A stretch of 13,527 nt of DNA from CAZCPB01 sp964540295. GTDB taxonomy: Bacteria > Planctomycetota > Phycisphaerae > Phycisphaerales > UBA1924. The stretch spans positions 1 to 13,527 of the forward strand of contig CAZIMT010000091.1 in NCBI GenBank assembly GCA_964540295.1, written 5' to 3'. Position 1 is the stretch's first letter; every line of letters starts with the position of its first letter. The translations under genes and the position numbers were made by a program. Of the stretch, positions 1 to 7,590 are shown piece by piece. The notes beneath the pieces were generated by a model, which was given only the letters and a program-made list of their open reading frames with translations, did not search any database and was not told where the DNA came from.

Positions 1-1008
1 CTGGTCTCGGGTGGCGGTTCGGCGCATTTGGCGGCGGCTTGGGAAGGCCTAGAGCTCGAAGACCTGCGGGCATCGAATGCACTGCTGCAACGAAGCGGCG
101 CGACGATCGGCGAATTGAACGCGGTGCGGAAACACACGGAGCGGTTCAAGGGCGGGCGGCTGGCGCGACTGGCGTGGCCGGCTCGGGTCGAGGCCATGGT
201 GCTGAGCGATGTCGTGGGCGATCGTTTGGACGTGATCGCATCGGGGCCGTTCGCGGCGGATTCGACGACGTTCGCGGACGCATTGGAGGTGCTGCGATCG
301 CGTGATCTTGTGCGGCGCTTGCCAAATATCGCGGGGCATCTTGAGCGAGGCGTTCGGGGCGAGATCGAGGAGACGCCCAAGGCCGGTGAAGAATGCTTCG
401 CACGCGTGCGGCATCGCGTGATCGGAAATCACGAGGCGGCGGTGAGAGCGGCCTCGGGAGCGCTGAGAGCGTGTGGGATCGAGGTTCTCGAGGAGCGTTA
501 CGGTGTAGTCGGTGAATCGGCGAATGTCGGGCGAGCTCTGGCGCGACGGGCGATTGATTTCGAGGCGGGCTCTGGGCGACTTGGCGGCCAAGTCTCGCGG
601 TCTGCGGCTCGCGCGTGGGTGTGGGGCGGGGAGACGAGCGTGACGGTCGGGGTCGCCACGGGAGTAGGCGGGCCGAGCCAGGAGTTGGCGCTGGCGGCGC
701 TTGATGAGATTCGTATGGCGAGCGATGGAGGAGGTCGGCTTGCGCGACCGGGCGACCGCGTGGGAATTGTGACATTTTCGACGGATGGGGTTGATGGTCC
801 GACTTCAGCCGCAGGGGCGATCATCCTGCCCGGTGCGCTCCGACAAACAGAGAAAGCAGGGATCGATATTTCAGCGGCTCTTCAAGGCCATGACAGCAAC
901 ACGGCGTTGAAAGCGATGAGGGCGCTGCTGGTGACCGGGCCGACGGGGACGAACGTGAATCATGTGGTGGCTTTGGTGGTGTATCCAAACGCGGCGGAAA
1001 ACCCGTGA
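1..1008 (+). CDS. glycerate 2-kinase, MOFRL family, 5'-truncated by window edge
   Basis: The enzyme phosphorylates D-glycerate to 2-phosphoglycerate with ATP, in the cytoplasm (GckA/TtuD type, DUF4147 plus MOFRL domains). The frame is already open at base 1 and reads LVSGGGSA, the family's glycine-rich nucleotide-site motif, so roughly the first hundred residues lie outside the window and no start should be assigned here. Also seen are NAVRKH and KGGRLA near residues 40-55, the SDVVGD and VIASGP signatures near 70-85, GGETSVTV near 205, and the MOFRL signatures TDGVDGPTSAAGA and VTGPTGTNVN near the C-terminus. About 335 residues are present. The usual GGRNQE signature reads GGPSQE here. It converges with the amidohydrolase gene. 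The family call is firm; the exact substrate is inferred from the family. Confidence 0.93.
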   Translation: MVSGGGSAHLAAAWEGLELEDLRASNALLQRSGATIGELNAVRKHTERFKGGRLARLAWPARVEAMVLSDVVGDRLDVIASGPFAADSTTFADALEVLRSRDLVRRLPNIAGHLERGVRGEIEETPKAGEECFARVRHRVIGNHEAAVRAASGALRACGIEVLEERYGVVGESANVGRALARRAIDFEAGSGRLGGQVSRSAARAWVWGGETSVTVGVATGVGGPSQELALAALDEIRMASDGGGRLARPGDRVGIVTFSTDGVDGPTSAAGAIILPGALRQTEKAGIDISAALQGHDSNTALKAMRALLVTGPTGTNVNHVVALVVYPNAAENP

Positions 1009-1056
1009 AACTGATTGAAGAGACGGCCCGAGTGGGAGATGGAGAAAAACACGGAG

Positions 1057-1076
1057 CCCCACGCGGAGCGGTGGGG
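1057..1076. terminator. possible bidirectional hairpin between convergent genes
   Basis: CCCCAC and GTGGGG form a six-base-pair stem around an eight-base loop, in the 105-base gap between the stops of the glycerate kinase and the amidohydrolase. On the minus strand the stem is followed, after a few bases, by a run of five T (AAAAA at 1045-1049 on the plus strand), so it would mainly serve the amidohydrolase. The stem is short and the T run is offset, so this is a tentative call. Confidence 0.35.
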
Positions 1077-1113
1077 GTACTTAAACGAAGGCCGGTCACC
1101 CATCCGTCTCTGT

Positions 1114-2493
1114 TCATCGAGCGTTTTTGTAGACCGTTCCAGATTTCATAACGAAGCGGACTCTTTCAAGTTCTGTGACGTCTTTGGTTGGGTCTGCGGC
1201 GACGGCGATGATGTCGGCGAACTTGCCAGCTTCCAAGGTGCCGATCTGCGCGCTTAAGCCGCAGAGGTCCGAGGCCGTGATCGTGGCGGCGATGATGGCC
1301 TCGCTGGGAGTCATGCCACCTTTCACCATCAGCGCGAACTCCTGGGCGTTCTCGCCGTGAGGTGAGACGCCGGTGTCGGTTCCGAAGGCGATCTTCACGC
1401 CGCCTTCGTGGGCGCGCTTGAACATATCGAGCATTTTCGGCCCGACGATCTTGGCCTTATTGGCGACCATCGGGAGGTAGTAGCCTGGAATTTCGGCGTT
1501 TTTGGCGACGGTGAAGCCAGCGAGGAGGGTGGGAACGAGGAAGGCCTTGTGTTCTTTGAAGAGCGCGACGGAGGTGTCGTCGAGATATGTGCCGTGTTCG
1601 ATAGAATCGACGCCAGCGCGAAGTGCGGCGTTGATGCCGTCGAGCCCGTGGGCGTGCGCGGCGACCTTTCGGCCCATGCTGTGGGCGGTGTCGATGACGG
1701 CTTTGAGTTCGTCGTCGAAGAAGTGCTGGCGCAGACCGGCGGTGCTGGCCGAGAGCACGCCACCGGTCGCGGTGAGCTTGATGCAGTCGGCTCCGAGCTT
1801 GATCTGGTAGCGCACGGCCTTGCGGCATTCGTCCGGGCCGTCAGCGACTCCCTTCTCAGCTCCGGGAACGCCGAAAAGGTCGGGACGGTATCCGTTGCTC
1901 CCGTCGCCATGCCCGCCAGTGACGCTGATGGCCTCGCCCGCGGCGAGGATGCGCGGGCCAACGACATCGCGGCGTTCGATGGCGTCGCGCAGAGCGAAGC
2001 AGACCTCTCCGGAAGAGCCGACATCTCGCACGGTGGTGAAGCCAGCTTCGATGGTTTTACGCGCGAAGGCGACGCCGCGGAGTGCGGCGGTGGCGTCGGA
2101 CTCGGTGACGGCGCGGAGGCGAGCGTCGGCGGTGAACTCGAACGTGATGTGGACGTGGCAATCGATCAGGCCGGGCAGGACATAGCTGGACTTCAGATCG
2201 ATCTCGTCCACGGTCGCGCCAGCTTGTTTGGCGGCGGAGAGGTCGGGCCCCGTGAGCCCGTCGGTAATGCGATCAATGAGGCCGTTGCGCACGATGATGG
2301 TGGCGTTGTCCTGCGCGGGTTTGCCGGGGACGGCGAGGATGTGCCCGCAGCGGATGATGGTGTAACGGTCGGCGCTGGCTTTGGAAGCTGCGGGCTGGTG
2401 AGCGTTTGCGGGTTGCAGCGCGAACGCGGCAATCCCGGCAAGACACGCGGCGGCGATCGTGTGTGCGATTCGGATGATGGCGAGAGCGAGCAT
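1114..2493 (-). CDS. secreted amidohydrolase, Xaa-Pro dipeptidase-like (COG1228)
   Basis: A metal-dependent hydrolase of the amidohydrolase superfamily, in the branch that includes imidazolonepropionase-like enzymes and bacterial prolidase-like dipeptidases (459 residues). The N-terminus is a classical signal peptide with a hydrophobic stretch at about 11-28 and an ANA site near 29-31, so the product is predicted to be exported. Binuclear metal ligands are visible: H113 and H115 (DCHVH), K239 (KLTATGG), H280 (AHAHG), H300 (SIEHGTY) and D373 (FGTDTG). The C-terminal GTLEAGKFADIIAV closes the small beta domain. The ligand set is complete, so it should be active. Upstream of the ATG I see only weak ribosome-binding sequence. 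It is divergent from the tricorn-like protease gene, which suggests peptide breakdown, but the substrate (dipeptide, or another amide or lactone) cannot be fixed from sequence. Confidence 0.9.
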   Translation of the reverse strand: MLALAIIRIAHTIAAACLAGIAAFALQPANAHQPAASKASADRYTIIRCGHILAVPGKPAQDNATIIVRNGLIDRITDGLTGPDLSAAKQAGATVDEIDLKSSYVLPGLIDCHVHITFEFTADARLRAVTESDATAALRGVAFARKTIEAGFTTVRDVGSSGEVCFALRDAIERRDVVGPRILAAGEAISVTGGHGDGSNGYRPDLFGVPGAEKGVADGPDECRKAVRYQIKLGADCIKLTATGGVLSASTAGLRQHFFDDELKAVIDTAHSMGRKVAAHAHGLDGINAALRAGVDSIEHGTYLDDTSVALFKEHKAFLVPTLLAGFTVAKNAEIPGYYLPMVANKAKIVGPKMLDMFKRAHEGGVKIAFGTDTGVSPHGENAQEFALMVKGGMTPSEAIIAATITASDLCGLSAQIGTLEAGKFADIIAVAADPTKDVTELERVRFVMKSGTVYKNAR

Positions 2494-2751
2494 GAGGGGC
2501 TTTCGTGAAAGAGACGATTCAATTTAGATTCGTGCGGCGATTGTTTCCGTCGTAGATCGTACAGAAAACTGTCGCGTGCAACCATCGGGCGGAGTGGGAA
2601 TACAAACTGTTTCGATCTAGACTTGCGGCCCGCCTTGTCGCGGAGTTTGTCGCGTTGGCAGCGACTTTTCATTCGATCGGCATTTTTCGTCAGACTGCGG
2701 CGTGGCCCAATTCACAGGGTATCGTCGCGGGCATTCTCGAAGGAACTTCTC
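2494..2751. other. divergent spacer between amidohydrolase and tricorn-like protease
   Basis: These 258 bases hold no gene I can support and must contain the promoters of both divergent genes. Weak candidates only: TAAATT on the minus strand (2521-2526) as a -10 box for the amidohydrolase, with a leader of about 20 bases, and TATCGT on the plus strand (2720-2725) upstream of the protease ribosome-binding site. Neither has a recognisable -35 box. The word TTGTCGCG occurs twice, near 2636 and 2648. Everything here beyond the location is inference. Confidence 0.3.
2740..2745 (+). promoter_or_regulatory. ribosome-binding site that decides the protease start
   Basis: AAGGAA lies six bases before the GTG at 2752. 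The GTG opens a good signal peptide, whereas the more upstream in-frame ATG at 2623 would put a basic, non-signal stretch of 43 residues in front of it. This supports the GTG start. Confidence 0.65.
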
Positions 2752-5700
2752 GTGAGCACAAGCGTTTCTCGTCGTGGTCGGTTGGGTCGTTCGGGGTTCA
2801 TCGGGCACGCGGCCGTCGGGCTGGTGGGGCTCGCGGGGTTGGCGGCGGGTGCACGCGCCGACGTGACGCCGCAGGCGACCATGCTGCGGTACCCGGATGT
2901 GAGCGCGGACAAGATCTGCTTTGTGTACGCCAACAACATCTGGGTCGTGCCGCGTGGCGGCGGGGCGGCGTCACCGATCGCCAGCCCGCCCGGCGCGGAG
3001 AGTTTCCCCAAGTTCAGCCCGGACGGGCAGGCCATCGGGTTCGTGGGCAACTATGACGGCAACCGTGATCTTTACACGATCTCGGTCGCGGGCGGCATCC
3101 CCAATCGCGTGACGCACCACCCGGCTGGCGAGACGCTCTCGGATTGGACACCGGACGGAAAGCTGCTGTTTCTTTCCAACGGCCTCGCGGGCTTGCAGCG
3201 GCAGACGCAGCTCTTCACGGTGAGCCCCAAGGGCGGTATGCCCGACAAGCTGCCGGTGCCGTACGGAGCGTTCGCGTCGATCAGCCCCAACGGTGAATGG
3301 CTGGCGTACACGCCGCACACGACCGACAACCGGACGTGGAAGCGGTACCGCGGCGGGATGGCGACGGACGTGTGGCTGTTCAACTTGAAAACGAATCAAT
3401 CGCGTCAGGCGACTGACTGGGAAGGGACAGACTCGATCCCGATGTGGGTGCCGGGCGGCGATGGGAAAGTGCTGTACTACCTGTCAGACAACGGGCCGGA
3501 GCACCGGCTGAACATCTGGTCGTTCAACGTCGAATCTGGCGCGCGAAAGCAGATCACGGCTCACAAGGACAACGACGTGCGCTGGCCTTCGGTCGGGCCG
3601 GGCGCGGGCGGGAAGGGCGAAATTGTTTTTCAGTTGGGCTCGGAGCTGAGGCTGCTGGACCTGGCGACTGAGAAGGACGTAGTTGTGAAGGTGACGATCC
3701 CGGGTGATCGCCCGACGCTGCGGACCAAGGCGGTCGAGGTGGGCGGCGTCAGCTCGTACTCGATCTCTCCGAGCGGGAAGCGCGTGGTGATCGAAGGTCG
3801 CGGCGATATCTGGTCGGCCCCGGCCAAAGAAGGCGTGATCCGAAATCTGACACGGACCGATGGCGAGTTCGAGCGTGATCCTTCCTGGTCGCCAGACGGG
3901 AAATGGATCGCGTACTTCTCGGACAAGTCGGGGGAGTACGAGCTGTGGGTGCGGGCATCGGACAGCAAGCCAGCTGAGGAGGAGAAGAAGGCCGACGACA
4001 AGAAGGACAAGGACGGTAAGGACGCGGAGAAGAAGAGCGACGCCGACGTGAAAGCGGCGGAGGCGAAGGATGCCGCGAAGAAAGAAGCTGAGAAGAAAGA
4101 AGCGGAGAAGAAGGACGAGAAGAAGCCCGAGCCGCGCAAGCTGACGAATCTCGGGGCTGGTTTCCGGTACAACCCGACGTGGTCGCCAGATTCGAAGATG
4201 ATCTCGTTCACGGACCAGGCGGGGCGGCTGCAACTCACGACGGTGGAGACGGGCGAGACCAAGCTCGTCGACACCGACCCGTACTCGAACCAACTGAACG
4301 TCTCGTGGTCGAGCGATTCGCAGTGGATGACCTATGGGCGGAGCGACGAGGACAACGGGCAAGGCTGCGTGTGGCTGTACAACGTGAAGACGGCGATCAG
4401 GACGCGGGTGACGGACCCGATGTTCTCGTCGAGCGCCCCGGCGTTTGATCGCAAGGGCGAGTTCCTGTACTTCACATCGAACCGTGCGGTGAACGGGCCG
4501 ACGTACTCGGACATCGATTCGACGTACGCGTATACGGGCACGGGGCAGATGTTCATGCTGCCGCTTCGCAAGGACGTGAAGAACCCGTTCGCGGCCGTCA
4601 GCGATGAAGAGCAGCTCAAGAAGGAAGAACCCAAGAAGGACGAGAAGAAAGACGACAAGGACAAGAAGGACGAAGAGAAAGACGCGGACAAGCCCGGCGA
4701 CAAACCGGCTGAAAAGAGCGACAAGCCAGCGGGCGAAGAGGCCAAGGCCGACGATGGTGTGAGCGGGACGTGGGCGTGCGAGGCGACGGGGATCGCCGGT
4801 GAGAACGTGCCCGCAGCGGTGCCGTTCACGGTGAATCTCAAGCTCAACGGCACAGCGCTGAGCGGCTCGATCGTGAGCATGATGGGCGGCGGGTCGATCT
4901 CGTCGGGCAGCTACAACGCGAGCGACGGATCGTTCACGATCGCGATGAGCCTCGGGAAGAACGACGTCACGCTGACGGGGACGATCAAGGGCGGCGAGGT
5001 TAGCGGGAGCTGGGCTTCGGGCGGTCAGACCGGTCCGTTCAAGGGCAAGCGGACAGTTGTGGGCTCGGGCGGCAAGCCCGACGACAAGGCCGAGCCCGCG
5101 TCGGACAAGCCGTCCGAGGACGTCAAGATCGATCTGGAGAACATGGAACGCCGCGTTATTCAACTGCCAATGGCGGCGGGCGCGTTCGGCGGGATGGCGG
5201 TGAACGACAGCGGGCAACTCGTGTTCGCGCGGTTCTCGACGCGCGGCGCGGCGGGCGGACCCGATATCAAGATCTTCGACCCCAAGGACGAGGCCAAGGA
5301 AGAGAAGCTCGTGACGGCGGGCGCGGGCGGCTTTGCGATGTCGGCCGACGGCAAGAAGCTTGCGGTCCCTCGTGGCAGCACGGTGAGCGTGCTGGATGCT
5401 TCGGCGGGCGGCGGGAAGCCGACAACGGTGTCGACGGGGGGGTTGACGGTCACGGTCAATCCGCGCAACGAGTGGCGTCAGATCTTCAACGATGTCTGGC
5501 GTCTGAACCGCGATTTCTTTTACGAGCCCACGATGCACGGCGTGAACTGGCCGAAGATGCGCGAGCATTACGGCACGATGATCGAGGATTGCGTGAACCG
5601 CGAGGATGTCGCGTTTGTGTACGGCGAGATGATCAGCGAGCTCAACATCGGGCACGCGTATGTCAGCAACCCGGGCGACACCGAGGGCGGCGGGAAGTCC

Positions 5701-6705
5701 GTGTCTGTCGGGCTGCTCGGGTGCGACTTCGAGCTGGTCAAGGTGGGTGACGTGACGGGTTACAAGGTCTCGCGGATCATTGAGGGCGGGCCTTGGGACG
5801 TGGACGCACGCGGGCCGCTCAGCCAGCCGGGGATTGACGTGAAGGTCGGCGATTTCATCCTCGCAGTGAACGGTGCCCCGGTTGACGTGACGCAGGATCC
5901 GTGGGCGGCGTTTGTGGATACGGCGGGCAAGACGATCAGCCTGACGTACGGGCCTAGCCCGGTTATCGACAACAAGAGCAAAGAAGTGCTGGTCAAGCCG
6001 ATCGGCAGCGAGGCCTCGCTTCGGTACCGAGCCTGGGTGCAGCGCAACCGCGAATACGTGCAACAAAAGTCCGACGGCAAGATCGGCTACTGCCACGTGC
6101 CGAGCACGGGCGTGGACGGGCAGGACGAGCTGTACCGCCAGTTCTTCGGCGAGCGCGGTAGGCCTGCGCTGCTGATCGATGAGCGCTGGAACGCTGGCGG
6201 GCAGATCCCGAATCGGTTCATCGAGCTGCTGAATCGCCCGGTCAGCAACTACTGGGCAAAACGCGACGGGAAAGACTGGGTCTGGCCTCAGGACGGGCAC
6301 AATGGGCCCAAGGCCATGCTCATCAACGGGCTGGCTGGCTCGGGCGGCGACTGCTTCCCGTGGATGTTCCGTCAGAGCAAGCTCGGCAAGCTGATCGGGA
6401 CGCGCACGTGGGGCGGGCTGGTCGGGATCTCCGGGAACCCGGGGTTGATCGACGGCGGTGTGATCACCGTGCCAACTTTCGGTTTCTACAAGCGCGACGG
6501 AACCTGGGCGGTCGAGGGCCACGGCGTAGACCCGGACATGCCGGTGATCGATGACCCGGCCAAGATGGTCGACGGCGGGGACCCGCAGCTCGACGCGGCG
6601 ATCGAGTACCTGCTGGGCGAGCTGAAGACTAACTCGTTCGTGCCCGTCAAGCGGCCAGCGAGCCCGGACCGCAGCGGGATGGGTATCCCGCCCGAGCAAC
6701 GTTGA
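2752..6705 (+). CDS. secreted tricorn-like protease (S41 family) with extra charged linkers and beta domain
   Basis: A tricorn-type serine protease expected to cut peptides into short fragments (1317 residues from the GTG start). A signal peptide with SRRGRLG, a hydrophobic core and an ARA site at 34-36 predicts export; the twin arginine is suggestive of Tat but not a full match. PD40 beta-propeller repeats follow (FSPDG, WSPDGKW, WSPDSK). A Lys/Glu/Asp linker occupies about 406-463 between propeller blades, a second occupies about 619-669, and a beta-rich domain (VSGTW to GPFKGKRT) spans about 670-768. The conserved C-terminal part starts near 904, with a PDZ domain at about 983-1080 and the catalytic core after it. 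Catalytic candidates are H968 (GHAY), S1197 (AGSGGD) and E1255 (VEGHGVDPD). Thermoplasma tricorn is about 1071 residues, so the extra length matches the insertions. In that enzyme the catalytic His follows a Ser and the nucleophile is followed by Asp; here both neighbours are Gly. The family call is firm; the insert functions are unknown. Confidence 0.93.
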   Translation: MSTSVSRRGRLGRSGFIGHAAVGLVGLAGLAAGARADVTPQATMLRYPDVSADKICFVYANNIWVVPRGGGAASPIASPPGAESFPKFSPDGQAIGFVGNYDGNRDLYTISVAGGIPNRVTHHPAGETLSDWTPDGKLLFLSNGLAGLQRQTQLFTVSPKGGMPDKLPVPYGAFASISPNGEWLAYTPHTTDNRTWKRYRGGMATDVWLFNLKTNQSRQATDWEGTDSIPMWVPGGDGKVLYYLSDNGPEHRLNIWSFNVESGARKQITAHKDNDVRWPSVGPGAGGKGEIVFQLGSELRLLDLATEKDVVVKVTIPGDRPTLRTKAVEVGGVSSYSISPSGKRVVIEGRGDIWSAPAKEGVIRNLTRTDGEFERDPSWSPDGKWIAYFSDKSGEYELWVRASDSKPAEEEKKADDKKDKDGKDAEKKSDADVKAAEAKDAAKKEAEKKEAEKKDEKKPEPRKLTNLGAGFRYNPTWSPDSKMISFTDQAGRLQLTTVETGETKLVDTDPYSNQLNVSWSSDSQWMTYGRSDEDNGQGCVWLYNVKTAIRTRVTDPMFSSSAPAFDRKGEFLYFTSNRAVNGPTYSDIDSTYAYTGTGQMFMLPLRKDVKNPFAAVSDEEQLKKEEPKKDEKKDDKDKKDEEKDADKPGDKPAEKSDKPAGEEAKADDGVSGTWACEATGIAGENVPAAVPFTVNLKLNGTALSGSIVSMMGGGSISSGSYNASDGSFTIAMSLGKNDVTLTGTIKGGEVSGSWASGGQTGPFKGKRTVVGSGGKPDDKAEPASDKPSEDVKIDLENMERRVIQLPMAAGAFGGMAVNDSGQLVFARFSTRGAAGGPDIKIFDPKDEAKEEKLVTAGAGGFAMSADGKKLAVPRGSTVSVLDASAGGGKPTTVSTGGLTVTVNPRNEWRQIFNDVWRLNRDFFYEPTMHGVNWPKMREHYGTMIEDCVNREDVAFVYGEMISELNIGHAYVSNPGDTEGGGKSVSVGLLGCDFELVKVGDVTGYKVSRIIEGGPWDVDARGPLSQPGIDVKVGDFILAVNGAPVDVTQDPWAAFVDTAGKTISLTYGPSPVIDNKSKEVLVKPIGSEASLRYRAWVQRNREYVQQKSDGKIGYCHVPSTGVDGQDELYRQFFGERGRPALLIDERWNAGGQIPNRFIELLNRPVSNYWAKRDGKDWVWPQDGHNGPKAMLINGLAGSGGDCFPWMFRQSKLGKLIGTRTWGGLVGISGNPGLIDGGVITVPTFGFYKRDGTWAVEGHGVDPDMPVIDDPAKMVDGGDPQLDAAIEYLLGELKTNSFVPVKRPASPDRSGMGIPPEQR

Positions 6706-6789
6706 TCTCGCGCTGAGGTAGATCGGCTCTCCGGGCCGACTCTTCTTCGATTCTTGGTTGAGAGAACAGCGCTTGAGCTAAATGAAGAA

Positions 6790-6821
6790 GGACGCGGGCA
6801 TTCACCCCCGCGTCCCTTTTT
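6790..6821. terminator. strong intrinsic terminator, probably bidirectional
   Basis: GGACGCGGG at 6790-6798 pairs perfectly with CCCGCGTCC at 6807-6815 around an eight-base loop. It is followed by C and five T on the plus strand. It lies 85 bases after the protease stop. Read on the minus strand the stem is followed by TTCTTCATTT, so it could also end transcripts from the membrane-protein gene that converges from the right. Confidence 0.85.
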
Positions 6822-6961
6822 CATTGGCTCGCGAATTCATGGACTTTGAGAGTGGTTTTTCGTGAGCGGCGTTCGGGAAGGCCGCGACGGCAATAGGCGA
6901 GGAGAACGGAAGAAAAGTCAGCTCGGCGAGCCGACCTACTGAAGGCATTGGGCGAAGAGAG

Positions 6962-7534
6962 TCAGGCCGCGCCTTCGATGTGCTTAGGGTCAGCGGCCTT
7001 CGCACGTCCGTGCGGCTTGGCCGGTTCTGACTGGGCCGATTCCTTCGTCGCCTTCTTCGCGAGTTGGCGTTGGCTGTGGACCATCCAGATGGTGTGGATC
7101 ACACGGGTGCAAAGGATGCCCGAGGAGAGCCCGGCCACGGCCGCCCATTCGCGCGGAACGTCTTGTTTCAGCAGGTACAGCTGCAGGCCTAGGAAGATCG
7201 AGTAAAGAATCGGCGAGAGAACGGCACGCTGGGCCTGGATGATGGTGGCGTCGCGGAAGAAGACCGCCGGTCGCGAGACCTCCGGGTTCTCGAGCCCGAA
7301 GGTGTGACGCCACCGCGTGTGGTTGGCCAGCCAGTGGAGCGCGTAATAGATTAGAACATCGAAGAACAGGTCGGAGATGAACGTGATCCCGAGGATCGCC
7401 CAGTGGTCGTGGGTGAAGTTGTGTGAGAGATGCACGGGGATCAGCGTCAGCATCATCGCGAGCAGACCCGCGACGATGATGTTGACGTTGACGTTGACGA
7501 TTCGCTTGGCGTACAACCGCGCTAGGAAGTCCAT
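6962..7534 (-). CDS. four-helix integral membrane protein of unknown function, histidine-rich
   Basis: I do not recognise this 190-residue protein. Four hydrophobic segments are visible, at about 17-36, 46-68, 104-122 and 130-151, followed by a charged, Lys/Ala-rich hydrophilic tail of about 38 residues. Histidines cluster at the membrane borders: H35, H38, H42 and H44 between helices 1 and 2, H67, H72 and H77 after helix 2, and H147 and H153 at helix 4. The ATG at 7534 is preferred because a longer frame would need a TTG start and adds a Pro/Arg-rich stretch with no membrane-protein character. TACTAT lies eight bases before this ATG and there is no Shine-Dalgarno sequence. It lies 56 bases downstream of the DNA methyltransferase on the same strand, so co-transcription is possible but not required. 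Confidence 0.75.
   Translation of the reverse strand: MDFLARLYAKRIVNVNVNIIVAGLLAMMLTLIPVHLSHNFTHDHWAILGITFISDLFFDVLIYYALHWLANHTRWRHTFGLENPEVSRPAVFFRDATIIQAQRAVLSPILYSIFLGLQLYLLKQDVPREWAAVAGLSSGILCTRVIHTIWMVHSQRQLAKKATKESAQSEPAKPHGRAKAADPKHIEGAA
7482..7499. repeat. three tandem copies of TTGACG inside the membrane-protein gene
   Basis: Three perfect copies of a six-base unit encode the alternating NVNVN just before the first membrane segment. The unit keeps the reading frame, so copy number could change without breaking the gene. This is observed directly; any variation between strains is unknown. Confidence 0.7.
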
Positions 7535-7542
7535 GCTCGGGA

Positions 7543-7548
7543 ATAGTA
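7543..7548 (-). promoter_or_regulatory. candidate -10 box (TACTAT) of leaderless type
   Basis: The minus strand reads GGCCGATACTATTCC and then the ATG at 7534, with eight bases between TACTAT and the start codon. A transcript from this box would begin at or within a base or two of the start codon. The same GGCCGATAC-[CT]-AT word precedes the glycosylase gene. No good -35 box is visible. Confidence 0.4.
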
Positions 7549-7590
7549 TCGGCCGGGGAGCGACCGGGCTTGGAGAAGTTCGAAGCCTTC

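Noticed and set aside
1408..2508. A long plus-strand open frame opposite the amidohydrolase.
   Set aside because: It is Gly/Asp/Val-rich without motifs. The minus strand carries all metal ligands and a signal peptide.
2623..2751. An ATG at 2623 as start of the tricorn-like protease.
   Set aside because: It would add 43 basic residues ahead of a good signal peptide, and the GTG at 2752 has a ribosome-binding site.
3484..6699. A very long open frame on the minus strand, antisense to the tricorn-like protease.
   Set aside because: It is rich in Arg, His, Leu and Pro with no domain, and mirrors the GC-rich codons of the plus-strand gene, whose motifs are unambiguous. Its length equals that of Thermoplasma tricorn only by coincidence.
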